This document shows, piece after piece, positions 37,954 to 51,261 of a stretch of DNA of 64,000 nucleotides. Both the position numbers and the translations under genes were made by a program. The stretch covers positions 1 through 64,000 of the forward strand of contig CALYLX010000110.1 of NCBI GenBank assembly GCA_944990035.1, given 5' to 3'. A model generated the notes under the pieces. The model saw only the letters and a program-made list of their open reading frames with translations. It was not told the origin of the DNA and did not search any database. This stretch comes from Clitopilus passeckerianus (Eukaryota > Basidiomycota > Agaricomycetes > Agaricales > Entolomataceae). Numbering within the stretch: position 1 is the stretch's first letter; each line of letters opens with the position of its first letter.

Positions 37954-40487
37954 GAAGAGGTCGTTGAGGATCGAGGAGGATAAGAGAGTAGAAACAAGTT
38001 GAGGGCACCAGGCGGAAGACTCAGCGGCTTATATATGCCTGTGCTTGGTACGCCAGCATCCACGAACGTCGAACCTATTCTCAGCCACGCCCATAACGTT
38101 GACTCGTGATTACGTCGAGCAAGCATGGAATGCAGAGCTTAACTAGTCGATACATCGCAGTTGAAGGTGATCGTCGGACTGCATCTGGCCCGTTTCCCGA
38201 AAGTAGAGAGGCCAAAGGGTCGGTTGACGGCTAGCTGCACTTCAAACTCATACACCCCTAAGAATTACGCATCAAGCGCCGGATTTGTCTATACCTATAT
38301 CGCTGTTTGCTATTTCTCTCTTTGGAAGGCCTTGTTTCTTGCTCAGGATGAGGAGCGTGTCATTGGTTTCACGGTGTTCATGCCCATTGTCACTGATCGT
38401 TTTCGACATTGAATCTGGCAATCGTATCGAAGCAATACTCAGGTGGATACCATGTAGGATCGATCTCTCGAGAGCAATCTGTCTTAACAGAGAATTTCTA
38501 GCATGTTGGTGATGAGATGAAGACGCGCAAGCTACGTTGAATTGGAGTCTTCGAGGAGTATTATCGTCGAAAAGTAGGTGATCGGATCATCGCCTCACCG
38601 GAAATGATTCAAAACTCTTCGGCCATTCTTGCGGCATTGCATCGGTTATGCGCAGCGTCTGGGTGATACAACAATTTCATTCGTCCACATGCAAGGATCT
38701 CATAAAATTAATTCCTATTAAAGGAAGACTCATCCGAGGTGAATATGCTCGCCGGGAGAATGGCACAGCCAAGGGCCACACAAACATGAAAGAAGTAGAT
38801 CATGATCAAAAGTTTCCAATCAGGGCCAATGTAGCATAAGAATAACATTGGGGGTCTTGAGTGAAGACACTGAATAGTGCGCAAACCGAGCGCAATGAAT
38901 AAGCAGTTTTCCCAGACAGAAGAGTCTATGCAGTAAACAGATAGGTGTGAATATGTTGCGCCTTCGCATCTGGGCAGAGCCTGTCCAACTCGTAAGGCTT
39001 GAGGTGAGGTATTCGCCAGTGATGGGCAGCAATTTGACTGATGATGAGAATCTGAACTTTAACCTCACTAGATTTTACCGTATCCTTAAAAATCTTTAAC
39101 TGAGAGTGTTTAGCGATCTCTCCTTCTACCGGGCCCAGGTGCAGCATACCCGTCCAGCAAACTCTTTATCCTAGATTCCAGTCAAAGATACCACACCGAC
39201 CTTGAAGCCTGCGCCGGTACGCCATCATAGTGCCTCTCAGTTGAGATCATATTCAGACCTACTCCTTTATGACGCCGCCATATGAGCGAATCAGGTACGG
39301 AGCCAATCTTGAATAGCGTTCACGATCCGCGTGGCAAGTTGAAGCGCGCCCAGGTGAACTCTCACCAGAGTCACCGCCATCCTACTTCAAGTGCCCTCAC
39401 CAACCTCCGTTCCCTGAGGAGCTTGTCCGGTATTGGTGTCACGACGCCGATTCCGTGAGCCATCACCTCGTGCTCGGTGCCGAGTCATAAAGATAACTCG
39501 AAAACAATGGAACCAAGGCGACGTCCTGGCGGAGAAATGGCTTGGGTAGAATAGGATTGTATATTGCAGTAGCAAAGTCCCTAGGCAGTACAGAGAAGGT
39601 TTCAAGCGTAAGAAGCAAAAAAATGTTGCTTGGGAAAACCAAAATGAATAAAGAACAAGATGTAATGATTAGTACGGGCGAGATATGCACGCCATCGAAA
39701 TGAAGAACAGTATGTGCAAAGTGGAACAAATGTAAGTGGGTGGGTATCTTTCGGAAGAACTGTTGAACAAGTGACAGGGAAAATGGAGGGTAGGGAGTTA
39801 GAGAGTGCGTAGAAGGGAGTTACAGGTAGTACAGAGTAATAGCACATACAGGCTCGACATTCAAGGGGCATACAAGGGAGTGAATACAGCAAAGCACCGC
39901 GCCTCAGATCATAATCAAACGCCTTCGCCGGGGACCTTCACACGTCCACAGTCACTGTCATATGATATCATCCACTAACAAGGATGTCATTGATGACGGC
40001 GAGCAGCACCAGTGGTGCTTGGAGGACATGTTCCGTCGTCGCTGTAGATGATGATCAGGAAATGCACCGGTGATACGTGATGCGTCTCCCATAATGATCA
40101 TCATCAAAGTCACCACCGAGGTTCCTCAGGCAAAGGGCGGGTGAAAGGGCGAAGGTGTGAAGAACAGAGACTTCAGGAGATGATAGCGTGGGCAGTGCAT
40201 AAATATGTATAAGAAAAGGGATATTTGGGAATATTAAAGCAGATATAAGGGCACAGGCGGAAGGGGGAGCGTGACGGTATGAGAAAAGGTGTGAACATCA
40301 CAGGTCAAAGACAACGAGATGAGGAGGAAGGAAGTGTCTTGGCAAGGATCCATGCGAAAGTGAAAGAAGGTAAAGTTTTTGGCCGCCTACACAAGACGGC
40401 AAATTTCCGAAATTCCAGATGGTTTCCTTTTATGGTAATCGTAAATCCGGTCGTCAGTGTTTACTCATTTGCGACCTGCAAGTCGAG
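37954..40487. other. long region without a recognised gene
   Basis: The first part is the promoter side of the DUF6593 gene. Between 38.1 and 39.4 kb there are only short frames; a minus-strand pair near 38820-39147 shows no known domain. From about 39.4 kb to 40.49 kb the sequence lies downstream of the surface-protein gene and is probably its 3' region and spacer. No tRNA, repeat or inverted-repeat element was found by eye. Confidence 0.4.
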
Positions 40488-42044
40488 TCAGCACGAAATT
40501 CTGGGAGAGGCGTGAAATTCACGTACCCTCAGAACTCTTGGTCCTCGGTTCGCGTCATCTTCTCCGTCGCTTTCCGCGTCTCCGACGACATGTTGTGGAT
40601 GCCCATGTCCAGACCGAGAATGCTGGTCGCCAGCGTATCCGCCGTAGGGATCTTCTTGATCATAAGCAATCCCATAGGATTCTTGGTGTGGCATGGGAGG
40701 CGCCGCTGCACTACTGGGGTAATTGGCGCTGGGAGTCGTGTAGACGCTGGCACTATTGCCGCTCTCTGCAGATCTATTGCCAGCAGAATTGTGTCGTTGA
40801 GGTCCGGTATAGGCAAGCTGAGATTCGGGTTGGTGGTTCAGCGAAATTCCCCGTTGAACACCTGCTGCGCCAGCCGCAGTTGCAGCACCATTACCAGCGC
40901 TGTTCATTCCAGCAGCGTCGAGCAAGTCGTACTCTGGGCTCCCGGGTCCATGTTGGTATGCTCCTCCTCCAGCAGCAGCATATGCGGTATTGTTGTTATA
41001 ACCTCCGTAATTTTGCTGTTGGCTGTAGCCGGGACCAGCGAAGGCAGCATAAGGAGCAGAACCTTCAGTCAAGCCAGCAGCGAAGTTTCCGGGGTCACGG
41101 GTGCTCCTTGCACGAGCGACGCCAACACCTGCAGCTCCAGCAGCTGCGCCGGTGGCCGCGGCACCATACGGATTATAAAGCTCGCCTGGAGCACCTCCAG
41201 TTGTATGGCCACCCATATCACGCATGTTGTAGGATTCGCCGGTTGACATAGGCGGTTGAGAGTATGTTCCATGGGACGAAACATCCGAGTAAGGTCCAGC
41301 ATTGCCGTATCCTCCACCGTGGTTATAATCTCCTGCACCGTGATTATAATCGTCGTAATCCCCTCGTCCGCCATAACCAGCAGCAACACCACCACCTGGG
41401 CGATAATTATCATCATCGTCATCCAAGAAGACCGGTGCAGGTGCTTTGGCAGCTTCTTCCGCTGCCTCCGCAATTTCTTGGTCGAACCGTTTGGCCCGTC
41501 GTCGCCTGATGATATTGGTCACAAGAGCGATGACTATTGCTAGAGCCACAAGGCCAACGACGGTGAAAACGCCGGCCACTGCTCCTGTGTTATCAAAGAA
41601 CCTGTTTGACACATTAGAACCGAGATACACATTGATGAAATCGAATTGACTTACCCTTTGTCTTTGCCACCATTCGCTCCGCCTGAGATTCCAGTGTTGG
41701 TTGGAATGGGCGTAACCGTGGTTTGTGAAGTTATAGTAACAATATTACTAGAACTGGTAGTCAGAGAGGTGGTTGGGGACAGGGTAGGCGTTGGGGTTGG
41801 GGTCGGGGTTGAGGTGGTGGAGGAAGTTGTGGTACTGGTAGTTGATGATGTGGATGTATCGGATGTAGAGGTATCGGGGGGAGGTGTGGTAGAGCTTGAT
41901 GTTGAGGACGACGATGAGGAGGATGAAGACGACGAAGACGAGCTCGTCGTGGTCGTGGTGGCTACCCCAGATGTTAGTCTTGTTCCGAAGAAACGAATAA
42001 TTGGGCTTACTAGTAGTATCAGGGGGTGGAGGGGGCGGATCCAT
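40488..42044 (-). CDS. single-pass membrane protein with Ser/Thr-rich ectodomain
   Basis: A fungal surface-sensor-like protein of unknown function. It starts MDPPPPPPDTTT with no classic signal peptide. A 49-nt intron leads into a mucin-like stalk of Thr, Ser and Pro (poly-Ser about 41900-41950 and a Thr-Pro run about 41790-41815), probably heavily O-mannosylated. One transmembrane helix follows (AGVFTVVGLVALAIVIALVTNII), with stop-transfer RRRRAKR. The cytoplasmic tail of about 300 residues is rich in Gly, Tyr, Asn and Ala (for example DYNHGAGDYNHGGGYG) and ends in ISC. The plan resembles Mid2/Wsc-type cell-wall sensors without their cysteine head, but homology is not shown. Splice sites at about 41602-41654 and 42010 join in frame. 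Confidence 0.8.
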
Positions 42045-42259
42045 GGTTATTTATTAAATAAGAATAAAGGAGCGGTGTATCCGCGACGGTGAGCGGAGGT
42101 CTGGTCGAGGAAGATGATGAGCAAAGGCTTGTTGGCGACGACGACCAAGGAATGGAAAGCCAAGGACTCACATCAAAAAATGTTCTCACAGTCGATCAAG
42201 TTCCTTACGTAATCGCCACTGAACTAAAAGCTGACAAAAATGTACCCGCTAGGCTTTCT

Positions 42260-42331
42260 TGACCGAGACAGGGGTCGAACCTGCAATCTCCTGATTCGTA
42301 GTCAGACGCGATGCCATTTCGCCACACGGCC
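42260..42331 (-). tRNA. tRNA-Arg (anticodon ACG), copy 2
   Basis: Identical over all 72 nt to the copy at 19590-19661, on the same strand. Folding, anticodon and discriminator are the same. Upstream, on the tRNA strand, both copies share an ACTGCGGT block about 20 bases before the start. A T run lies about 20 bases past the 3' end. Confidence 0.92.
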
Positions 42332-43741
42332 ATAAAACACCTTACCGCAGTGGCCGCCACAGAGTAAGGGACCTCTAAAATGCTGCTTGTAGCAACCTTG
42401 TTCCCGAAAAGTGGGCAAGGTGTTTAAGAACTAGGTCGGATATTCGGGTGGCCGACGTTTTGGGAGTGTTTCCCGCCGTACTCTGTGTTTAATCACGGAA
42501 TTGGTGCTCAAAACCGGATCATCGATTACTTCCATTCAACGGCGATACCCAGCGCTCTGATTGAATGGGGCCGAGGCTTTGGCCTTGGGCACTCGAACCA
42601 TGTCATGTGTTTCTGCCATTTAAAGCGACTTCCTGCCTTGTACCGTCGACGAATATCGTACCTTTACATTCGTACTGCCAAAGGTGGCTCTTGAAAACGG
42701 GGAACCCCGCAACCATGTGGAGATCCACGACTTCATCATGATGTGAGCTGCCCACGGCCCACGGGACGGTCACTACGGCGGGCTTCTCTTCTGGATCTAG
42801 TTTAACGTGGCCTCCCCTCCACTTCAGGGCGACGTTAGTGAATCTACCATCAGCAGCCCTGACGGTGAAATAGACCCTTCAGTACTCAGTCATCCATGGG
42901 ATTGCAAGTGAGCGTCATTGCTTTGGAATCAAGTACTATTTGACTCAACCGGCGAAGCATGTTCAAGTTTTACCTCCCAGCGACCACACAGAAGAGCAAA
43001 ACTCCTTGCGGGTACCTCGGATGACGGCCAGATGATCACCAAGGCGAGCATCTAGCATGAAAGGTTACTTGCATCTTGACCTCTGCCTGCTGGCGACGGT
43101 ATCAAGGCATCCTCGTGCTCTCTGATTAACCGAGGCGTAGATTATCATACGCTAAGATGCCGACTGGGTAGCCTAAGCTTGACCTTGAGCGGACGGCTGC
43201 GCACAGAAGAACCTCACCTAAAGTTATTCAAACATCTAGCTGTTCGGACGGCTTCTTTGTCTTCGCTGCACCCAGTATGGTTTCCCACCTGAACGTAATC
43301 TACTTCAAAAATGTACTGTGAAAGGTTCCTCCATCGGAGCTAACTATTCCGCCCCCTCGCCTTCCGACTTTAAATTTGATCTGCTTCGATAACAACTGCC
43401 TGACACAGGCCTGACAGATCCTCTCTTACCTCGACAACACACCTCGATCGAACCATCGTGTTGCTACTCTCCAACTTGGAACTTGATCTCTGGGAGAGGA
43501 TGCCGCTCGTCAACGAGCCAACCATACAGCGAACATGAGGTAATAACTCATCGTGGAGGTATAAAAACCTCGAGAGTCGAGCTTCTCCTCCTCACTTTAC
43601 TTCGCTTTCTTACCTTTCTACTTTGTTCCGTTTCTTCAAAGAGCCTAGCGCTCTTTTTTCTTCTTTGACTTTAACATCACACCCTTCGTTCTTCCAACTT
43701 CCTAATCTTACTCTTATTCATCCTCTTAATCCCCTTTCAAT
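42332..43741. other. intergenic region with a TATA box before the CBM19-like gene
   Basis: No gene was recognised from 42.3 to 43.5 kb. Near 43560 the sequence GGTATAAAAACC is a good TATA box, about 180 bases before the ATG at 43742. The stretch between is C/T-rich, as in leaders of highly expressed fungal genes. Confidence 0.45.
43556..43570 (+). promoter_or_regulatory. TATA box of the secreted CBM19-like gene
   Basis: TATAAAAA within a GC-flanked setting, upstream of a pyrimidine-rich leader and the start codon at 43742. Position and form fit a core promoter of a strongly expressed gene. This is inferred from sequence only. Confidence 0.5.
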
Positions 43742-44930
43742 ATGGTCCGCCTCGCACTCGTCCTCCCCGCTCTCGCTTCCTTCGCTTGTGCCGCTCCTCT
43801 CCATAAGAGGATCGCTCAAGTCATCTCTAACGCCACCAAGGATTGGGAACAGGCTTGTGTAAATCTCATTTTCACTCTATTCACTTTCATTTCCCCGTCT
43901 AATTCAATCCCCTCGACGCTCAGCTCGCTGCCGGTGGAGCTGGCAAATGCAACCCCATCTCTCAAACCGCATTCACCAGCCTCCTTGCGGCGGGAAAGAA
44001 CTGCGACCAACAAGACGCAGCTGATCAAATGATCGACCTCGCGAAGAGCCTCAACAACGAGTCAGAGATGATCAGGCTCGCTCAGTTGTTCGTACAACAG
44101 CCGAGGAACGCTGTAAGCCATCTTCGTTCATCCACTCTACGGGATAAAATATCTCATTCACAACTTAGCCTGACCGCCTCCAAGTCCCTTACTGTCAAAC
44201 CGCACCTAAGAATGCGGAGCTCAACGGATTGTTCCACTGCCAATTCGCGGGATCCGACTTCACAAAGTTCAGCGGCGACCAAACTGGAAACCTTCCTCTG
44301 GGCGTGACTGCCCTGAGCCCGCCTGGGTCGTGTCCCGCGAAGGCGGACGGTCCTGTTCCGGATGGTATCCAACTTAACACGCTTGTTAAGAGTCCTGGTG
44401 TTGGAGGGTAAGACTCTTTCCCGCCGGTGTGGTGGATGTTGCTGACTTAGCTGTAGAGCCGCTGCACCTCCCGCAAGTAACGACTCTTCCTCACCGTCGG
44501 TCCCTGCGCCTCCCAAGACTGAGGTCAACGTCGTCACTGCACCTGCAGCAGGCGACAAGAGCTTTACCCTCCGTAAGCTCCTCACTCATTCCATATACCC
44601 TTTTTCTCAATTTATTCCCTTTAGAAAATGGCAAAGACGCAAAGGCACTCAACGCCAAATTTGCCGGCCTGACCGCTGCTTCTGCCTGCACTGACGGTGA
44701 GCAGGCTTGTGTCGCCGGTGGATTCGCCCAGTGTGTTGGCGGCAAATTCGCGATTACCCAGTGTGCTGGTGGTACTGTATGTGCGGCTTTACCGTTGGTG
44801 AACAAGGCCGGAACTGTAAGTCGTTCTATGGCTTCGTATTGGCAAAGCACTGATCAATAAATTCTCGTAGTCTATTACTTGCACCACCTCAGCAGATGTC
44901 GACGCTCGGATAGCCGCCACCGGTGCATGA
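43742..44930 (+). CDS. secreted protein with a CBM19-like chitin-binding module
   Basis: The signal peptide MVRLALVLPALASFACA is followed by APLHKR, a Kex2-like processing site. The middle has GKCNPISQTAFTSLLAAGKNCDQQDAADQMIDLAK and a Cys-containing region (YCQTAPKNAELNGLFHCQFAG). A Pro/Ser linker (SNDSSSPSVPAPPKTE) leads to the C-terminal module KDAKALNAKFAGLT, ACTDGEQACVAGGFAQCVGG, ITQCAGGTVCAALPLVNKAGT and SITCTTSADVDARIAATGA, which fits CBM family 19. Six exons join in frame to the stop at 44928-44930. It should be secreted and bind chitin or a related wall polymer. No catalytic domain is evident. Confidence 0.8.
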
Positions 44931-45079
44931 GAGGATGGATATGATGTAGTTGTACCCGTGTATTCGATACCACTCAGGATTTCACGACGATGTTAAAGTC
45001 AAAACCAAAGATCTAGAGATTCTCTACTGTCTGCGAAGAACATCATATAGAGGTAGCCGAGATGGCATCTAATCGGAAG

Positions 45080-46439
45080 TTAAATCCCATACACCGTCTT
45101 CGCATTCTCTATCGACTCCTGCATCACTCTATCCGCGGTCCAGCCCTCTCCAGCAACATTCGCCACGAACTGGGCCGTCCAAGGCACCATAGCCGTATGA
45201 CAGATCGGGAGTTTGCCCTTCATCTCTTTAAGTGATTCGTAGATGTTCCCCGGAACCATGTATGGTGCGTCGGTCTCCAAGACGATTCGTAGGGGAGCCT
45301 CAGGGTTCGCGGCGACCATGTTACGGATGACGTTTGAGGTGTTCTCGTTAGAGCCGTAGGTAATGACGCCTTTGGGGATGAAGTCAGAGCCAAGCTCTAA
45401 CGAGAATAGGTCGAGAAAGGCGTACCGGTGATGCCGATGAACAGGTTAGGGAAATGGTCAAGTAATCGTCCAGCAAACTCAGGCGTGTCCGTGAAACAAT
45501 GTATGTGAATCTGTTGAGGTATCGGTTTAGAAACTGCGCCTGAAATGCTGAGAAACGAAAGCTAACCTTATGATCCTTCGGTACCTCCTCCTTGAGAATC
45601 CTCTCAGTGTCCTCGTCCGCTTCTCGGGTATGAATGGTCAAGGGCTTTCCAAGCCTCACCGCATGCCGGAGCTGTCGTGCGAAGACTTCGCGTTGTATGT
45701 CCCTCCGGGAGAGGTCGTAGTGGTAGTCCAACCCCATCTCGCCCCAGCTCACGCATCGAGGGTGTTGCATTGCTTCAAGCCTGAAGGAATGTCAGATGCT
45801 GCCCGTAGGTAATCGGCGACAGGTACGCACAGGTCTTTCTCTACCTCATCGTTATAAGACTTTGCCTCGTGTCTGGTCATAGGAACGTATGAGCTATCGC
45901 ACAAGACGCATGATTTGGTAGATTTACGGGTGAACACCTAGACCACACGGATGTTAACCAGCTATTCGGCGACCAGTGCAAACAGGAAACATACCTATGG
46001 CAAACCAGTATTCTATTCCGTTCCATTTCGTCCGCCTATCTTCTTCGCTTATAGCACTGTCTGCGAACTCTTTGTACAGAGCCTTCCGCACTGGAGCTTC
46101 GCACCAGACATCCACGATGGACGTTACATTCCGGCCCTCGTACATCTTCCTGGCAAACTCGAAGGCATCCAGGAGCTTTCCTTCCTTGTATCTTGTACGG
46201 TAGAATTCATATGTTGAGGCTAAGTGCGTATGTGTGTCCACGATCGGTAATGTCGATGGTGGTGTGGGCAGGTAGAGGTTTTCTTCAGGAGGCGTGCGTG
46301 ATTTGCCTTTACCCATTTTGCGTGATTTCTGCGCGTTTGAAGACGCTGGTGTTGAATAATGTAGATATCTCGAAATTGTGTGAAGTGATATACCGAGATT
46401 ACGACAAGCCGGAAGCGCTTGAATGAGTCGACGTGACAT
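45080..46439 (-). CDS. TatD-family metal-dependent hydrolase
   Basis: A TIM-barrel deoxyribonuclease-like enzyme of the TatD family (fission yeast Scn1-like), perhaps used in DNA repair or apoptosis-like DNA breakdown. Motifs are VDTHTHLAS (metal site), GVHPHEAKSYND, SWGEMGLDYHYD, RLGKPLTIHTREADED, IHIHCFTDTPEFA, ITYGSNENTS and VLETDAPYMVP. The GVHP codons lie on a 10-nt exon at 45928-45937, flanked by canonical introns. The N-terminus (MSRRLIQALPACRNLGISLHTISRYLHYST) is rich in Arg, Leu and Ser and resembles a mitochondrial presequence. A second in-frame Met (MGKGKSRTPPEENLYLP) could start a cytosolic form. The stop is at 45080. Confidence 0.9.
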
Positions 46440-46636
46440 GAACCGGTTCAGCTGGCTGTGTTTGCTGATGTTGAGTCAGACTCTGTGCAGTTTTTGGTTG
46501 TTCTGAATTGTCGACGTCAAAGTGATATATATCTTCGGCCGTGGAGAGGAAGAAGGTGGAAGTCCAGGTTCAAATGGTGCTCTCTTTGTTGGAGACTTCA
46601 CAACTACGTCAGGGCCGAAAATGAATCAAAAAACAT

Positions 46637-46719
46637 TGTCCCAGGGAGGATTCGAACTTCCGGCTTCTCGGAGCTAGCAATGCCACAACGAGATGATTTA
46701 ACCACTAATCGACAAGGAC
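46637..46719 (-). tRNA. probable tRNA-His (anticodon GTG) with an 11-nt intron
   Basis: An 83-nt minus-strand cloverleaf. The acceptor GTCCTTG pairs with CTGGGAC (one U-U, one G-U) and the D stem is GAT/ATC. A perfect anticodon stem TCTCG/CGAGA encloses 18 nt, which fits a 7-nt loop with anticodon GTG plus an 11-nt intron after position 37. The T arm is GGAAG-TTCGAAT-CCTCC with one A-C mismatch. A and B boxes are good. The mismatches leave open a decayed copy. Confidence 0.6.
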
Positions 46720-47093
46720 TTGTTAGATTAGCCATAAAGAGCCAATAAGAGGCAGCATTACTTTTTTATTTCCCATGTCCTGTCAACCTGCTCGGTGTTT
46801 CTTCGCCTGGGATGATCTCCATCAACTACATCGTTGTAACCGTGACAACGTGGGCTCGTTGGCGTCTGAGTTTCAAAGCGTAATCGAGTCACGAGATTTG
46901 GGGCCAAGCCAGCTTTGGAATTTCCTTCTTCAAGGTTTAGCCACTCGACCACCCTTCCCTCCTAAACCTTTGTCTTCACGCTTTCGCGCCCCTAACTGTG
47001 CTATCTATTGCTTAGAACATATCTCTATTGTCACGAACTCATCTCTCAACGACGTCTGGAGCGTCCCTTGCTTCATTTTCTTACCTGGACATC

Positions 47094-48117
47094 ATGACTT
47101 CAGTCTTACGACCCTATTCAAACTCTGAACAGTCTCGTGCTGCCCAGCGGAGGCAGCGACTTCTCGAGATTGAAAATGAGCAGCGCATGGAAGAAGCGGA
47201 AGCTCTCAAAATTACACCGGTTGGTTCTTTTCCTCCAGTTGAGAAACGACTCCCATTGCTTACTTACGCCACATAGGAGGAACGTCAGATACTTTTCCAG
47301 TCTTTCCAATCCGTCAAGGTGGAGTTCAGTGACCTCGATGGCCTATCTTGGAGGGTATGTAATATCGAATACCGAGCATGTGTTGCGTCTAACAGCGCTC
47401 GTATAGGATGTCAAGATGCCGTGGTCCCCACCAGGGCTACCTCCGACCCGCACTATTCCTCCGTCTTTCCGCGCGCAATCCTTCGCGTCTCTCGGCGAGC
47501 TCGAATACATGGAGCCTTCTCTCACAGAGCAGGCTCTGTCTGTGCTGACCAATACCCAGTGGTCATCACCCACACTTGAGGGCACCATCCGTGGCGCGTC
47601 CCCTAAAACTCGACCGCGCTTGAGCTCCCAATTCCGTTCAAGTCATTCTTCCCCCGTGGTCACCACCCTATCCACCCTATCCGTACCTTCAAAGCGCTCA
47701 TCATCCCCCACTGATGGTGACGCCGAAACAGCACATGTTTCCAAATCTCCTCGGTCTATGCCCACGGTGTCACCTGCCATACCTGCGACACCCCTTTCTA
47801 CCTCCCAGGACTACGAGTCAGACTCAGACCGCACCATCTGCGGTTCAAGTGATGAAGGGCAAGCGTCTACTTCTCCCCGTCGGGAACGAAAGAAGACACA
47901 GAAAGGCCGGCGGTACAACAAAACCCACCGAATTGCCGCTGCCGCCACTCGCCGAATCACCATCGCCGAGCCCACCTCCGCAGCGCCCACCACTTCGGGC
48001 CTCAGTGGACCATCATCACCTTCAACTCCATCAACAACAACTATTGCATCAGCGGCTTCAAGAGTTCCCTTCCCTTTCTTGGGATCCCATGCCAATACCA
48101 CAACAGCTAGCAACTAG
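47094..48117 (+). CDS. hypothetical Ser/Thr/Pro-rich disordered protein
   Basis: I do not recognise this family. Three exons join in frame from ATG at 47094. The first gives a charged coiled-coil-like start (SRAAQRRQRLLEIENEQRMEEAEAL). The second gives ERQILFQSFQSVKVEFSDLDGLSWR. The third is long and disordered (MPWSPPGLPPTRTIPPSFRAQ and so on), with a basic patch RRERKKTQKGRRYNKTHR that could act as a nuclear localisation signal and a final Ser/Thr/Ala-rich stretch ending TTTASN. Likely cytoplasmic or nuclear, possibly phosphorylated. Confidence 0.65.
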
Positions 48118-48482
48118 CTCACATTGCATATCATCTCCGCCACGGACCGGAGCAACAACCATACATCCTCACATTCGTTCCTGTATTGCTTTCGCGCTCA
48201 TCCGTCCTATCGCTCTTTGTCCTTGCTCCTGCTCTCTTGTACTCTTACCCATACCTATCACGACGCTCTCTACCTATCAAAATCAAACCTGTGTATTTTA
48301 GTCTCCGTCTTGTTAACTTGGATCTCATATCTTATATACCTCATTTATTCCGTACTATTTTTCGGTTTTTTCCTCCGAAATTCTTGGCAAGCGTATACAT
48401 ATAAGCATTAGATACATATTTCCCCATAACGATGGTAGTAGATTTTGGAGGTGGTTATAGAACACATGGATATCAGATATCA
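48118..48482. other. convergent intergenic region
   Basis: Shared 3' space of the disordered-protein gene (plus) and the thiolase gene (minus). T-rich, with no coding signal. Confidence 0.45.
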
Positions 48483-49863
<1,381 letters not shown>

Positions 49864-50080
49864 GGTGGTGATTGAGAGCGAAGGCTGGCATCCTCGGTTA
49901 TATCATCGTTGGGACCGGGAACTAAGCTAGCCGGTTCCCCACACCCTTTCCCCAAAATCGCAAAAACCTCTCAAGTTCAAGTGATGACTGCACCCGCAGT
50001 GCATCCGGCCAAGATGAAGGCGCTTCAACTTTACTCAGACTATGCTATTTTATACATATTACTGATTACTAGGAAGTAAA

Positions 50081-51261
50081 TCAGGGGATTCTATCTATCC
50101 CAGACCCAAGTGATGTACAGTCCGTCATTTCAATAGCTTCGGCCGCCTCAACTCGACTAACTCCCGTCGTGAGTCGACCAATTGCTTTAAAATCGCTCAG
50201 GCATTCCTGAGAGACCGGTTCATTTGCCCAAGACGAACCGCTCATTACCCGGAAGATTATGAACTGAGGAGATAGTGCCTGTCCAACGTAGTTACTTCCC
50301 GCATGTGACATAATGAGATCTTGTCAAAAAAACGTACGCAGAATGTCGCCCATACGAATAAGAATGCTGGGCTTACGGGCAGCCGTTTTCCGTATGTTAT
50401 GGAGAACAGTATTCCGAGAATGCTGAAAGGTAAAGCCGATTCTATGAGAACGGCGGAAACCCCAGTGTAGAGATCTAATGTATCGTCTGGTAGATGCCCT
50501 TTGAGCTCGCGTCGAATCTGATATAGAGAAACAACGATTGCTGCTGTGACAATGATGTTGACCGAGACAGAAAGGCTAGCCCAAAGCACACCGAAGTTCA
50601 CAGCATCGCCTTTGAAGAAGTCGCTACCTGGAGATGCGCTCTGTACCAGCATGATCAAGGCCATCACTGAGTACAGATGAGCGCACGAAATTCGGAGAAG
50701 AAATTGCTGCCCACCGATAGAAGAGATGTATAGTGCCAAAGGTACGGCAATAATCTTCCAGTTCCTCTGCCAAAGTATGAAGCAACGATAGATCTGTGTG
50801 ACCAGGAACTATTAAAAGAAGAACGGCGGTATGCTAGCAGGAAAAACGTACCAGAACTGCATCTCCAAGAAAATTCGTCACTTGATTTGCCGCAGTTCCA
50901 AGCGTTTGCCACCAAACGTAGCTGTTGGCGGCAAGATATCCAAGAGGTCCACCGTCCACATCCCGATGTTCAATCCACATAAATTCCATGAAAACAACAT
51001 TGCTGAAAACGACGATAGCCGTCAAACAGACCGAGAGGGACGAAATAACCATGTACCACGTCCTTACTTTCCGAGATTTTGGAGGTAAGTGGCAGAAACG
51101 ATTGAGGGTGTGCCCGAACATATAAAGTTCAAAGCCTACGACATCATGATCAATCCGAAATCATATACCAACAACAATCGAACCGTACCGTAGCATATTG
51201 ACATAAAGATAACCCCGAAGTAAAGTGACCTCTCCAGGTGCAAGTCGCTTGATCCACTCAT
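50081..51261 (-). CDS. seven-transmembrane-type protein of unknown function
   Basis: An integral membrane protein of a type common in Agaricomycetes, with no assigned role. It starts MSGSSDLHLERSLYFGVIF at 51261; the next exon has ELYMFGHTLNRFCHLPPKSR. Hydrophobic helices follow: WYMVISSLSVCLTAIVVFSNV, FLGDAVLIYRCFILW, WKIIAVPLALYISSIGG, AHLYSVMALIMLVQS, FGVLWASLSVSVNIIVTAAIV, then VSAVLIESALPFSILGILFSI and FLFVWATFCVRFFD. The layout (short N-terminus, about seven helices, a Tyr-Arg-Cys motif after helix 3, Ser-rich cytoplasmic tail) resembles fungal receptor-like proteins, but a ligand or G protein is not implied. The tail ends GSGIDRIP at 50081. Five exons join in frame. Confidence 0.8.

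Noticed and set aside
40419..41251. Long plus-strand frames of 264 and 275 codons
   Set aside because: Antisense shadows of the Gly/Ala/Tyr-rich tail of the surface protein, whose splice sites and helix support the minus strand.
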